The translations under genes were made by a program, and so were the position numbers. Of a stretch of DNA of 12,673 bases, positions 1-6,068 are shown piece after piece; the first letter of the stretch is position 1; each line of letters starts with the position of its first letter. Source of the stretch: Baffinella frigidus (Eukaryota; Cryptophyceae; Cryptomonadales; Baffinellaceae). The notes under the pieces are model-generated. The model searched no databases and was not told the origin of the DNA. It saw nothing but the letters and a program-made list of their open reading frames with translations. The stretch lies in NCBI GenBank assembly GCA_026770585.1, contig MU647042.1, positions 111,200-123,872 of the forward strand, given 5' to 3'.

Positions 1-445
1 AACCCTCACCCCTACACCCGACACCCTGAACCGTCAATCCCACACCATGTTAATCCCACTCCCTGCACCATGTTGACCCTGTACCATGTTAACCCTGTAC
101 CATGTTAACCCCTACACCCCTGACCCTGAAACCTTGAGCGCTCCGCACACTCGCGATGTGGGGTAACGTCTGCCAGGTGCCTACCCTCTCGCCTTGCAAC
201 CCTTAATCCTACACCGTCAACCGTCAACCGTCAACCCTTAACTCCGAAACCCCTACACCCTAAACCATCAACCCTGCACCCTGCACCCTACACCCTGAAC
301 CCCTGAACCTTACACCCCAGACCCTAACTCCCAACCCTGAACCCCTAAGAGCCCTGCACCCTAAACCCTAAACCCTACACCGGGGCGAGCACCTGTGGAT
401 CGTCCGGCACCTGAAACCTTGAACCGTGCACCCTCCACCATCAAC
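1..445. repeat. Degenerate telomere-like repeats
   Basis: Irregular 6-12 base units such as ACCCTGAA, ACCCTACA, ACCCTAAA and CCGTCAA fill this stretch in the C-rich orientation. They look like mutated CCCTAAA heptamers. Near 165-182 lies a non-repeat block, TGCCAGGTGCCTACCCTC, that recurs in altered form at 1139, 1470, 1814 and 1890. No gene is visible here. The C-rich strand on + is the orientation expected near the left end of a chromosome, but interstitial arrays can look the same. Confidence 0.8.
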
Positions 446-607
446 CCACACAGCGGGCTACGAAGGGATTTTCGGCCCAAATCAGGCCGACTTTCTGTTA
501 CTTTATCCGTAGGAACCCCCCTATGTCCCTACGGTATTGCCTACCGTAGGACCTATGGATTATCCACTAGGGGGGTATTCGAAATCCCTTCGATGTCCGC
601 TGTGTGG
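446..607. mobile_element. Family D fold-back element, copy 1
   Basis: About 162 bp with inverted ends: CCACACAGCGG...CGAAGGGATTT on the left and AAATCCCTTCGATGTCCGC followed by TGTGTGG on the right. The interior holds the palindromic module CCTACCGTAGG near 541 and a second inverted pair around TCCGTAGGAACC. A related copy of the same length lies at 4288-4449, a truncated left end at 686-716 and a diverged copy at 1648-1788. It encodes no protein and looks like a MITE. Confidence 0.75.
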
Positions 608-685
608 CCCTAAAACCCTCCACCCTACGCCAGGGGGGGCACCGGTGGATCTTCCCGCACCAGAAACCCCGAACCGTGGACCCTA

Positions 686-716
686 CCCACACACAGCGGA
701 CTTGGAAGGGATTTTG
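686..716. mobile_element. Family D left end only (truncated)
   Basis: The sequence repeats the family D terminus (CACACAGCGGACTTGGAAGG then GATTTTG) and then stops matching. The rest of the element is missing and a 37-bp direct repeat follows. Confidence 0.6.
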
Positions 717-807
717 AGTAAACTCCTGAATTCTAACGCAGGGGGAGCACCGGTGGATCTTCCCGCACCAGAACCACGCCGACTTTGTCTTCAACTCCGC
801 CATGGTA

Positions 808-1090
808 CCCCCGAAACCCTAAACCCTAAACCTGAATTCGAAACCCGAAACCTGAAACCCGAGACCCGAGAACCGAGACCCGAACCCCGAAATTTGAACC
901 ACGAGACCCGAAACCCGAGACCCCAAACCCCAAACCCCAAACCCCAAACCCCAAACCCCAAACCCCAAACTCCAAACCCCAAACAACCCCAAACAACCCC
1001 CCAAAAAATCACAAACCCAAACAACCCCCCAAAAAATCACATACCCAAACAAACCCAAACAAATTCACAAACCCAAACAAACCCGAAATC
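808..1090. repeat. Variant telomere-like array including CCCCAAA heptamers
   Basis: Repeats begin as CCCTAAA/CCCGAAA variants, become near-perfect tandem CCCCAAA heptamers at about 920-985, then degrade to CCCAAACAA and CCCCCCAAAAAATCACA units up to 1085. The long open frame across this array (PNPKPQTPNPKPQ type) is a translation of the repeat and not a gene. Confidence 0.85.
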
Positions 1091-1092
1091 AG

Positions 1093-1143
1093 GAGTGCGA
1101 GCTGCCCATGCTCAAGCCGCGCGTCGAGACCCTCCTGCGCCAG
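1093..1143 (+). pseudogene. Exon-like coding block (ECELPMLKPRVETLLRQ)
   Basis: Seventeen in-frame codons with GC-rich third positions encode ECELPMLKPRVETLLRQ, which reads like real protein and unlike the flanking repeats. The block is preceded by AAATCAG, an acceptor-like end, and followed by CAG|GTGCCCATCC, a donor-like start, both in phase 0. The presumed intron then runs directly into telomere-like CAACCC units. I do not recognise the protein family. It could be an exon of an intron-rich gene that continues at 2715 and 4632, or a captured gene fragment. Degraded copies of its 3' border occur at about 170, 1470, 1814 and 1890. Confidence 0.4.
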
Positions 1144-1157
1144 GTGCCCATCCTCAA

Positions 1158-1193
1158 CCCGAACCTCCTAGGACTAGTCCTAGGAGGTTCGGG
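1158..1193. repeat. Perfect 36-bp palindrome
   Basis: The two 18-base arms are exact reverse complements (arm CCCGAACCTCCTAGGACT) with no loop. It lies at the left border of a larger fold-back region and contains CCTAGG blocks like those inside families A and B. Confidence 0.9.
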
Positions 1194-1500
1194 TCCTAGA
1201 GTAGGGCTAGGAGGTTAGGGTTGAGGATCCTACAGTAGGGCTAGGAGGTTAGGGTTGAGGGTCCTACAGTAGGGCTACCCTCAGGGAGGGGGGGTCCTGC
1301 GCCAGATAGCGGCTGGGCACCTGGCGCAGGACCCCCCCCACCTGAGGGTAGCCCTACTGTAGGACCCTCAACCCTAACCTCCTAGCCTACTGTAGGACCC
1401 TCATCCCTATACTCTAAACCCTCAACCCTAATCTCCTAGCCCTACTGTAGGACCCTAAGGTGGGGGGGGTCCTGCGCAGGTGCCCAGCCGCTATCGAGCG
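1194..1500. repeat. Large fold-back region with telomere-like arms
   Basis: The inner arms at 1241-1305 and 1321-1385 are largely complementary and carry GGTCCTGCGCCAG / CTGGCGCAGGACC, CCTACAGTAGG and telomere-like TTAGGGTTGAGGG. The loop at 1306-1320 is GATAGCGGCTGGGC-like. Outside it, further direct copies of the arm modules lie at 1200-1240 on the left and 1386-1460 on the right. A third copy of the loop region (GGTGCCCAGCCGCTATC) follows at 1477-1493. No coding sequence is evident. Confidence 0.75.
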
Positions 1501-1516
1501 ACCCAAGCACGCTTCT

Positions 1517-1549
1517 AAAAGCTGAGGCTGGAAATCCGGTCTCAGCTTT
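1517..1549. repeat. Short hairpin
   Basis: AAAAGCTGAG pairs with CTCAGCTTTT around a loop of about 12 bases. The surrounding 1500-1640 shows nothing else I can name. Confidence 0.55.
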
Positions 1550-1647
1550 TTCATTTTAAAAGTCTATTTCCCTGAGGATTCAGCTGAAAGTTTTTGAAAT
1601 CCTTGAAAATTGTGTCACGTCCTCGCTCGGCAGCGGCTCAACCATAA

Positions 1648-1788
1648 CCACACGGTTTCGGGCTACGAGGGTTTCGGGACCTCTAGATTTAGCGGTAACG
1701 TGACCAAATTTGCATGAGAAAATCCTCAAAGTTAACTGCCCACAGGATAAGTTGACTTTTGATGAAAGGTCCGGAGTCCACTGTGTGG
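1648..1788. mobile_element. Diverged family D-like element
   Basis: The left end CCACACGG...GGCTACGAGGG and the right end CCACTGTGTGG resemble family D termini, but the interior (GTGACCAAATTTGCATGAG and AAGTTGACTTTTGATG) is different. The AGTTGACTTTT motif recurs at 3486-3556 and 4740, so the interior is itself repetitive. Confidence 0.4.
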
Positions 1789-1794
1789 ACCCGA

Positions 1795-2166
1795 CAACCC
1801 GACAACCCTAAACCCTCCTCCGCTAGGTGCCTATCCTCAATCCTAAACCCTAAACCCTAAACCCTGAACTCTAAATCCTAAACCCTAAACACTCCTTCGC
1901 CAGACGCCCATCCGCAACCCTCAACTCCAACCCCTCAACTCTGAACCCTCAACTCTAGACCCTAAACTCTGAACCCTAAACTCTAAACCCTAACCCCTGA
2001 ACCCTAAACCCTCAACCCTAAACCCTGAACCCTAAACCCTAAACCCTAAACCCTAAACCCTAAACCCTCATCCCTAAACTCTAAACCCTAAATTCTAAAC
2101 CTCAAACCCTAAACCCTAAACCCTAAACCCTAAACCCTAAACCCTAAACTCAAAACCCTGAACCCA
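1795..2166. repeat. Telomere-like CCCTAAA array
   Basis: Degenerate and perfect CCCTAAA heptamers, with runs of five or more perfect units near 2030-2066 and 2107-2148. Near 1814 and 1890 the array is interrupted by decayed copies of CTCCTGCGCCAGGTGCCCAT, the 3' border of the 1093-1143 exon-like block. No gene. Confidence 0.92.
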
Positions 2167-2289
2167 ACCCTACAAACAAACTTTCGGGTTTCGGGTTTAG
2201 CGCACCGTTCTGTTGGCATGGACAAGAGGTGTTCCTAGTTGAGCAATAAAGGTCTCTGTCTCGCTCTCTCTGTTGGTAGCAATAAAGGT

Positions 2290-2359
2290 CTGTCTCCTTC
2301 TCTCTCCCTCTCTCCCTCTCTCCCTCCCTCTCTCTCTCTCTCTCTCTCTCCCTCTCTCT

Positions 2360-2391
<32 letters not shown>

Positions 2392-2392
2392 G
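2290..2392. repeat. (CT)n microsatellite
   Basis: Nearly uninterrupted CT/CCCT repeats. Open frames across it on either strand (RERERE or SLSLSL) are translations of the repeat. Confidence 0.97.
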
Positions 2393-2714
2393 ACACGGGA
2401 CGCAGTCAGGTGCCGGCGAGCGCGCCGGAGTTTGGCAAAGCCCATCTTCTCCTCGTATTTCGCGCACTGTTCTGTTGGCATGCACACAGAGGGGTCTCAG
2501 GTCCAGAACGACACGTAACCAACTAACCAACCAACTGTGGCGGCCGCGTTGGTAGTAACATAGGTCTCTCTCGCGATCTATCAGGTGCCCGCGAGCGCGC
2601 CCGAGTTTGGCAAAAGGCCCAGCTGCTCCTCATGTGTCGTGTTTCGTGTTCTGGGTTTCGAGTTGTTGGCAGTGACAAAGGTCTCTCTCTCTGACACGGG
2701 CGGGACGCAATCAG

Positions 2715-2792
2715 GTGCCCGCGAGCGCGCCGGAGTTTGGCAAGGCGCAGCTGCTCCTCTCGCACCTCGACGCCATGCCCGCCTGGCAGGAG
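2715..2792 (+). pseudogene. Intact exon-like block (VPASAPEFGKAQLLLSH...)
   Basis: Twenty-six codons starting VPASAPEFGKAQLLLSHLDA and ending MPAWQE. The left border is CAATCAG|GTG and the right border is GAG|GTACCTCACTC, so acceptor and donor are both plausible and the block is phase 0 and a multiple of three. It would join in frame to the block at 1093-1143. I do not recognise the domain. The ending LDAMPAWQE loosely recalls the C-terminal helices of glutathione transferases, but that is too weak to assign. It may be a live exon or the best-preserved member of a dead array. Confidence 0.45.
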
Positions 2793-3040
2793 GTACCTCA
2801 CTCGACTTGACTTGCCAGAGAACGCCTTCCGTGTTCCCCACAGCCACCCACCAGCAACGTTACTCCTAGCAATCACTTCCTTGTCCCTCTCCGTTACTCC
2901 TCGTAACGAAGGCTCCCTGTTGCTGCTGGTAACGAAGGTCTCCTTTTGCTGAAGGGTCCCTTCTGTCTCTGACAGAAGACAGAACCTGTCCTCTGTCTGA
3001 GCGTGATGGCTATCCAATAGTGTACGGCCAGCTGTACACC

Positions 3041-3103
3041 CAGCTTCTCCTCTCGCACCTCGAGTGAGGTACCTCTCGCCATGCCCGCCTGGCAGGAGGT
3101 ACC
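3041..3103 (+). pseudogene. Rearranged copy of the 2715-2792 block
   Basis: CAGCTTCTCCTCTCGCACCT is followed by a stop-bearing GAGTGAGGTACCTC, then CGCCATGCCCGCCTGGCAGG and AGGTACCTCAC. The middle of the block is therefore broken by a short insertion that itself carries a copy of the donor-like GAGGTACCTC. Confidence 0.6.
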
Positions 3104-3138
3104 TCACTTGACTTGACTTGACTTGACTTGACTTGACT
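3104..3138. repeat. (CTTGA)n pentamer microsatellite
   Basis: Seven tandem CTTGA/ACTTG units directly after the donor-like border of the preceding exon copy. Confidence 0.95.
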
Positions 3139-3242
3139 TGCCAGAGAACGAAACACCTTTGTTACTAACGAACCTTTGTTACTAGCGAGAGACCTGTTTG
3201 CTGGCATGTACCTACCCCCACGGCTGTGTCTGAGCAGGGATA

Positions 3243-3261
3243 CAATGTTCAGAGAACATTG
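3243..3261. repeat. Perfect small hairpin
   Basis: CAATGTTC and GAACATTG are exact complements around AGA. Its role is unknown. Confidence 0.6.
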
Positions 3262-3340
3262 AGTTGGTCAATTGCTGTATACGCTGTGCGGACTTGTTTA
3301 CGAAATCCGTCATCGGTCTCAGATGTTGGAAAGTAGGGGC

Positions 3341-3371
3341 CTAGAGAGAGAGAGAGAGAGAGGGAGGGAGG

Positions 3372-3408
<37 letters not shown>

Positions 3409-3427
3409 AGGGAGAGAGAGAGAGAGG
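3341..3427. repeat. (GA)n microsatellite
   Basis: GA repeats with GGGA interruptions, opposite in orientation to the CT tract at 2290-2392. Together they flank the exon-copy array. Confidence 0.97.
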
Positions 3428-3439
3428 GCATGTTGCCTC

Positions 3440-3472
3440 GCGCACCTCGACGCCATGCCCGCCTGCCAGGAG
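3440..3472 (+). pseudogene. 3' fragment of the 2715-2792 block
   Basis: The frame reads AHLDAMPACQE before GAG|GTGCGC. One base change turns W to C, and the 5' half is missing, replaced by the GA tract. Confidence 0.6.
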
Positions 3473-3485
3473 GTGCGCCTTCCTC

Positions 3486-3560
3486 AAGTTGACTTTCATG
3501 CGAGAAGTTGACTCTCGGATCGTCAGTTGACTTCCGGGCGTGGAGTTGACTTTTGAAGGC
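3486..3560. repeat. AGTTGACTTTT dispersed repeats
   Basis: Four spaced copies of (A)GTTGACT(T/C)(T/C) lie here, and further copies occur at 1749 and 4740-4770. Nothing else is visible in this stretch. Confidence 0.5.
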
Positions 3561-3601
3561 AGCTGCAGCTGTCGACGCGTGGCATAGGACCTATGCAAAT
3601 C

Positions 3602-3742
3602 TCATAGGGAAACGGTTTTGATTTAAAACCATTGGATTCAATGAAAATTACTACACGTATGCTTTAATATTACTTGTAAAACTCATTGTGTGTAGTAAAT
3701 TTCATTACCAGAAATTTCTAGATTAAAACCGTTTCCCTATGA
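3602..3742. mobile_element. AT-rich fold-back element with nested inverted repeats
   Basis: The 141-bp element has outer arms TCATAGGGAAACGGTTTT and its complement, and inner arms at 3640-3656 and 3690-3706 (AATGAAAATTACTACAC against its complement, one mismatch). TA lies inside both ends (CATAGGG...CCCTATG), which fits TA target duplication. The interior is far more AT-rich than its neighbours and contains TAATATTAC at 3665-3673 in the central loop. It encodes no protein. This is probably a MITE. Confidence 0.8.
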
Positions 3743-3789
3743 AATCCTCAGGTTCGGGATTTGTGGTCCTTCGATCCCTAGGGACGGCG

Positions 3790-4245
3790 TATGTCCTTAA
3801 TTTCGGGGAACCCCTGTGTTGACTCTCGTACGCTGCTGCTGCTATCTGTGAGGGCGGGATTTCGGGGAATCCTCTTTTCCCCGAAATAGGCGCATGTCTA
3901 ATGTCTACATAAATGACTTATCATCCCGCTCCCGCCCGAGGCGGGCCCGTCCGGGACTCTGTCCTCACACTATCTACTGACGCGAGGCATGGGACCACCC
4001 TAGGGAAAGTGCATGTTAATAGCGTAACGGCCTGAAAATGGGGTAGGTAGGCCTACGGCATTGCCTAGGACCTCCTACCGTAGGCCGAGACTTTTTGGTC
4101 CTAGGATCCCTCCGCCTACGGTAGGAGGTCCTAGGCAATGCCGTAGGCCTAACTACCCCATTTTCAGGCCGTTAGCCTAAGAATGTCCTTGATTTTGAGT
4201 GACCCCTGTATTGACTCTTGTACGCAAAAGCTGCGATCTGACGCG
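3790..4245. repeat. Direct repeats flanking a hairpin zone
   Basis: A segment at about 3790-3852 (ATGTCCTTAATTTCGGGGAA, CCCCTGTGTTGACTCTCGTACG) is repeated with divergence at 4182-4245 (ATGTCCTTGATTTTGAG, CCCCTGTATTGACTCTTGTACG). Between the copies lie a small hairpin at 3859-3888 (ATTTCGGGGAA / TTCCCCGAAAT) and the long palindrome at 4020-4179. The motif GACGCGAGGCA recurs at 3979 and 4240. Confidence 0.6.
4020..4179. mobile_element. Near-perfect 160-bp palindromic element
   Basis: The arms at 4020-4085 and 4114-4179 are 66 bases each and differ at only three positions. The loop is 28 bases (4086-4113). Both ends are TA. Each arm holds TACGGCATTGCCTAGGACCT and CCTACCGTAGG. The very low arm divergence suggests recent origin or ongoing arm conversion. 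No open frame; this looks like a non-autonomous hairpin transposon. Confidence 0.88.
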
Positions 4246-4287
4246 AGGCAGGAGGCCCCCTCCTCGTTTATCAAACACACAATACAT

Positions 4288-4449
4288 CCACACTGCGGGC
4301 TTTGAAGGGACTTTCGGCCCGAATCGGGTCACGTTTCCGTTACCTTATCCGTAGGAACCCCCCCTTTGTCACTACGGATTGCCTACCGTAGGGTCCTGGG
4401 TCTTGTCGCTTAGGGGTTATTCAAAATCCCTTCGAAGTCCGCTGTGTGG
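4288..4449. mobile_element. Family D fold-back element, copy 2
   Basis: Same length and layout as 446-607. The left end is CCACACTGCGGGCTTTGAAG, the right end is AATCCCTTCGAAGTCCGC then TGTGTGG, and CCTACCGTAGG lies inside near 4384. Interior positions differ from copy 1, so this is an older dispersed pair and not a recent duplication. Confidence 0.75.
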
Positions 4450-4502
4450 GGTGGACATGTTGGGTTCGATCCGTAATAAACACGCTTTCCTCTCTGGCTT
4501 GC

Positions 4503-4628
4503 CTGTAACAGTCGTGTGACACTAACGCGACTGTCTTGTGACACTGACGCGACTGTCTTGTAAAACTGACGCGACTGTCTTACAAAGCTGACGCGACTGC
4601 CTTACACCGCTGACGCGACTGTCTTGCG
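4503..4628. repeat. 22-bp tandem repeat, about 5.5 copies
   Basis: The unit ACGCGACTGTCTTGTGACACTG starts at 4525, 4547, 4569, 4591 and 4613, with a partial copy before. Variation is confined mainly to the TGTGACAC part. The array ends at the acceptor-like GCGCAG of the next exon-like block, so it would lie at the 3' end of an intron. Confidence 0.9.
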
Positions 4629-4631
4629 CAG

Positions 4632-4697
4632 TCCGCGGCGGCCTCGACGTCGCTGCTCCGCGAGTTCATCGGCGGGTCCGCCTTCGATGTCCACTAA
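4632..4697 (+). pseudogene. Candidate terminal exon (...LLREFIGGSAFDVH stop)
   Basis: After CTTGCGCAG, an acceptor-like border, 21 codons encode SAAASTSLLREFIGGSAFDV then H and a TAA stop at 4695-4697. GC-rich third positions and the absence of repeat character set it apart from its surroundings. It could be the last exon of the gene whose other pieces are at 1093 and 2715. No AATAAA lies close behind; B-like repeats begin within 10 bases of the stop. Family unknown. Confidence 0.4.
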
Positions 4698-4699
4698 GT

Positions 4700-4860
4700 C
4701 AACCTTTACCCCTTAAGTGGCGGGGCCGTCAACGTCCACTAAGTTGACTTCTATCCCGTAAGTGGCAAGTTGACCTTTCCCCTCAAGTGGCGAGGGAAGA
4801 GAGACCTTGATCCTTAAGTGGCGGGGCCGTCCCTCAAGTGGCGGGGGGGTCTCATCCCCC
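4700..4860. repeat. Cluster of solo family B-like ends
   Basis: At least five variants of CCCTTAAGTGGCGGGG, the family B terminus, lie near 4711, 4762, 4782, 4814 and 4832, mixed with AAGTTGACTT copies and GGGGCCGTC. Most are in the same orientation and none has a complete element attached. They may be eroded elements or a tandem expansion of one end. Confidence 0.55.
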
Positions 4861-4890
4861 CCCCAGCAGGTCTTACGCCCCTACAGTAGG

Positions 4891-4994
4891 TATCCCTTAA
4901 GTGGCCAGTAGGCTCATACGCCCTACCGTAGGGCCCTAGGACCAGCCTAGGACCTCAGGCCCCCAAATTTGGAGGCCTGGTCACTTAAGGGATA
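4891..4994. mobile_element. Family B miniature element, copy 1
   Basis: Element of 104 bp counting both TA ends. The left end is TATCCCTTAAGTGGCCAGTA and the right end is TCACTTAAGGGATA. Inside are CCTACCGTAGG, GGGCCCTAGGACC and CCTAGGACC. It sits inside the remnant of a family A element whose right half resumes immediately after and ends at 5050. Confidence 0.85.
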
Positions 4995-5050
4995 GGTCTA
5001 CTGCAGGGTCCCAGGGGGGCGCGGCTCCTTATCAGCGAGGTACCCCTGTA
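4995..5050. mobile_element. Right half of a family A element split by family B copy 1
   Basis: Reads GGTCTACTGCAGGGTCCCAG, then GGGGGG and the A terminus TTATCAGCGAGGTACCCCTG TA. The left half is not clearly recognisable beyond TACGCCCCTACAGTAGG before 4891. Confidence 0.7.
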
Positions 5051-5136
5051 TGTGCTCTGTCGGGATGTGAGGGCCGGGGTCAGGATGAGCAAAGGGCTCC
5101 AACTGCCTCGGGCCATTAGATCGACTGAATTCGGGG

Positions 5137-5258
5137 AACAGGGGTACCTCGCTCATAAGAAACCGCCCCCCCCCTAGGACCCTACAGTACGCCTATGCCT
5201 AGGGCCCTCTGGTGGTCCTAGGGGGGTGGGCGTTTCTTATGAGCGAGGTACCCCTGTA
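5137..5258 (+). mobile_element. Family A miniature element, copy at 5137
   Basis: Left terminus CAGGGGTACCTCGCTCATAA then GAAACCGCC; right terminus TTTCTTATGAGCGAGGTACC then CCTGTA. The core is CCTAGGACCCTACAGTACG, GCCTAGGGCCC, GGTCCTAGG. The TA is intact on the right but AA on the left. Flanking DNA at 5063-5102 and 5320-5370 is related (GATGTGAGG...AAAGGGCTCCAA), so the neighbourhood was duplicated too. Confidence 0.88.
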
Positions 5259-5526
5259 TCGGTCACAGGCCCCATTTAACCCTGCACGTGACATCAGTAC
5301 AGGCATCAGCGTTCCGAAGATGTGAGGACCGGGTCCTGGACGGGCCCGCCTCGGGTAAAAGGGCTCCAAGGGTGAGCGCCTATAAGTAGTTGTAAGGAAT
5401 CCTGTCAGTGAATCATCAGAGATCGGAGAGCTTGCGCGGCATGCCTTCACAGAAGATGGTTTCACACGGGAAGTGCTCTGGCGGGAAGTGTGTGGGGGGG
5501 GGGCAGCAGAGGCCTCCTCGGGCTCC

Positions 5527-5686
5527 TACAGGGGCACCTCGCTCATAAGAAAGCGCACCCCCCCCCCCCTAGGACCACCATAGAGCCCTAGGCCTCCTCC
5601 TGTACATACTCGAAAATAAGGTCCACCACGCCGTAGGAGCCTACAGTAGGCCTATGCCTATGGTCCTGGGACCACCCTACCAGCGG
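5527..5686 (-). mobile_element. Degraded family A copy
   Basis: A good left terminus (TACAGGGGCACCTCGCTCAT) and a C tract lead into CCTAGGACCACCATAGAGCC, but the right terminus is missing. A second core fragment (CCTACAGTAGGCCTATGCCT) lies at 5641-5660. The region is a mosaic of at least two broken copies. Confidence 0.65.
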
Positions 5687-5840
5687 TGCGGGACCTTGCA
5701 AAAGGATGTTTTGGGGGTGGAGGTGTGAAAGAAAAGTTACATGTGTACAGCACTGATGTCACCCGCCAGTTTTCGATCCCGATGAAAAAGCAGGAAATGG
5801 CGCAAGCTATTTATTTACACGCTTTCCATGCACTCTGCAC

Positions 5841-6050
5841 ACTATCAGCTCCCCCACCCCTGTACAGGGGTACCTCGCTCATAAAAAACTGACCCCCCCC
5901 TAGGACCACCGTTGTAGGGCCCTAGGCATGGGCCTACTGTAGGGTCCTAGGGGAAGGCGGTTTCTTATCAGCGAGGTACCCCTGTACACGCACACTCTAC
6001 TATGCTCTCGGCCTGCTTCTGCGCGAGAAACTCAATCTCCCTCCTCTGCA
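5841..6050 (-). pseudogene. Duplicate 3' end of the RAP-domain gene, split by a family A element
   Basis: On the minus strand, 6050-6004 encodes RREIEFLAQKQAES, matching the real gene's C-terminal KEIEFLAQKLAES with one L-to-Q change and some silent changes. After the family A element at 5863-5986, the copy resumes with CTATCAGCTCCCCCA at 5841-5855, which matches the stop-codon region at 6174-6186. A GCTATTTATTTACAC block at 5806-5820 then matches the real gene's 3' tandem repeat. The rest of the gene copy is absent; a C tract at 6051-6062 marks the break. Confidence 0.75.
5863..5986 (-). mobile_element. Family A element inserted in the gene-end duplicate
   Basis: Left end TACAGGGGTACCTCGCTCAT, right end GCGAGGTACCCCTGTA, with TA at both edges. 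Its core is in the opposite orientation to the copy at 5137 (GGGCCCTAGGCATGGGCCTA, CTGTAGGGTCCTAGG). It inserted into an already duplicated piece of coding DNA, which dates it after that duplication. Confidence 0.88.
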
Positions 6051-6068
6051 CCCCCCCCCCCCTCCTCA

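Larger units (their letters stand above)
381..775 (+). repeat. Three dispersed copies of a ~37-bp direct repeat
   Basis: Copies lie at about 381-417, 631-667 and 738-774. The shared core reads GAGCACCGGTGGATCTTCCC followed by GCACCAGAA. The second and third copies are nearly identical; the first is diverged. Translated, the unit reads GAPVDLPAPE, but the frame does not continue as a plausible protein, so I treat it as repeat DNA. Family D element ends lie between the copies. Confidence 0.7.
2195..3475 (+). repeat. Decayed tandem array of an exon-bearing unit
   Basis: Five partial copies of one exon-like segment occur at about 2411-2450, 2586-2630, 2715-2792, 3041-3100 and 3440-3472. Most are preceded by the same intron-like DNA: GCAATAAAGGTCTCTCTC, then a CT tract, then GACACGGGACGCARTCAG. 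The first copy is followed by a repeat of TTCTGTTGGCATG (2209 and 2471), suggesting an original unit of roughly 260 bp. Only the 2715-2792 copy is intact. The array also holds (CT)n at 2290-2392, (CTTGA)n at 3104-3138 and (GA)n at 3341-3427. Confidence 0.65.

Noticed and set aside
537-1199. 220-codon open frame rich in PNPKPQT
   Set aside because: It translates telomere-like CCCAAAC repeats and family D sequence; composition and repeats explain the absence of stops.
2150-2530. Open frames of RERERE and SLSLSL type on both strands (also 3249-3598)
   Set aside because: They are translations of CT/GA microsatellites.
4503-4628. CRISPR-like array
   Set aside because: The 22-bp units are contiguous with no spacers, in a eukaryotic setting.
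5199-5465. 88-codon minus-strand frame containing YRGTSLIRN
   Set aside because: YRGTSLIRN is the translation of the family A terminus and recurs at every A copy.
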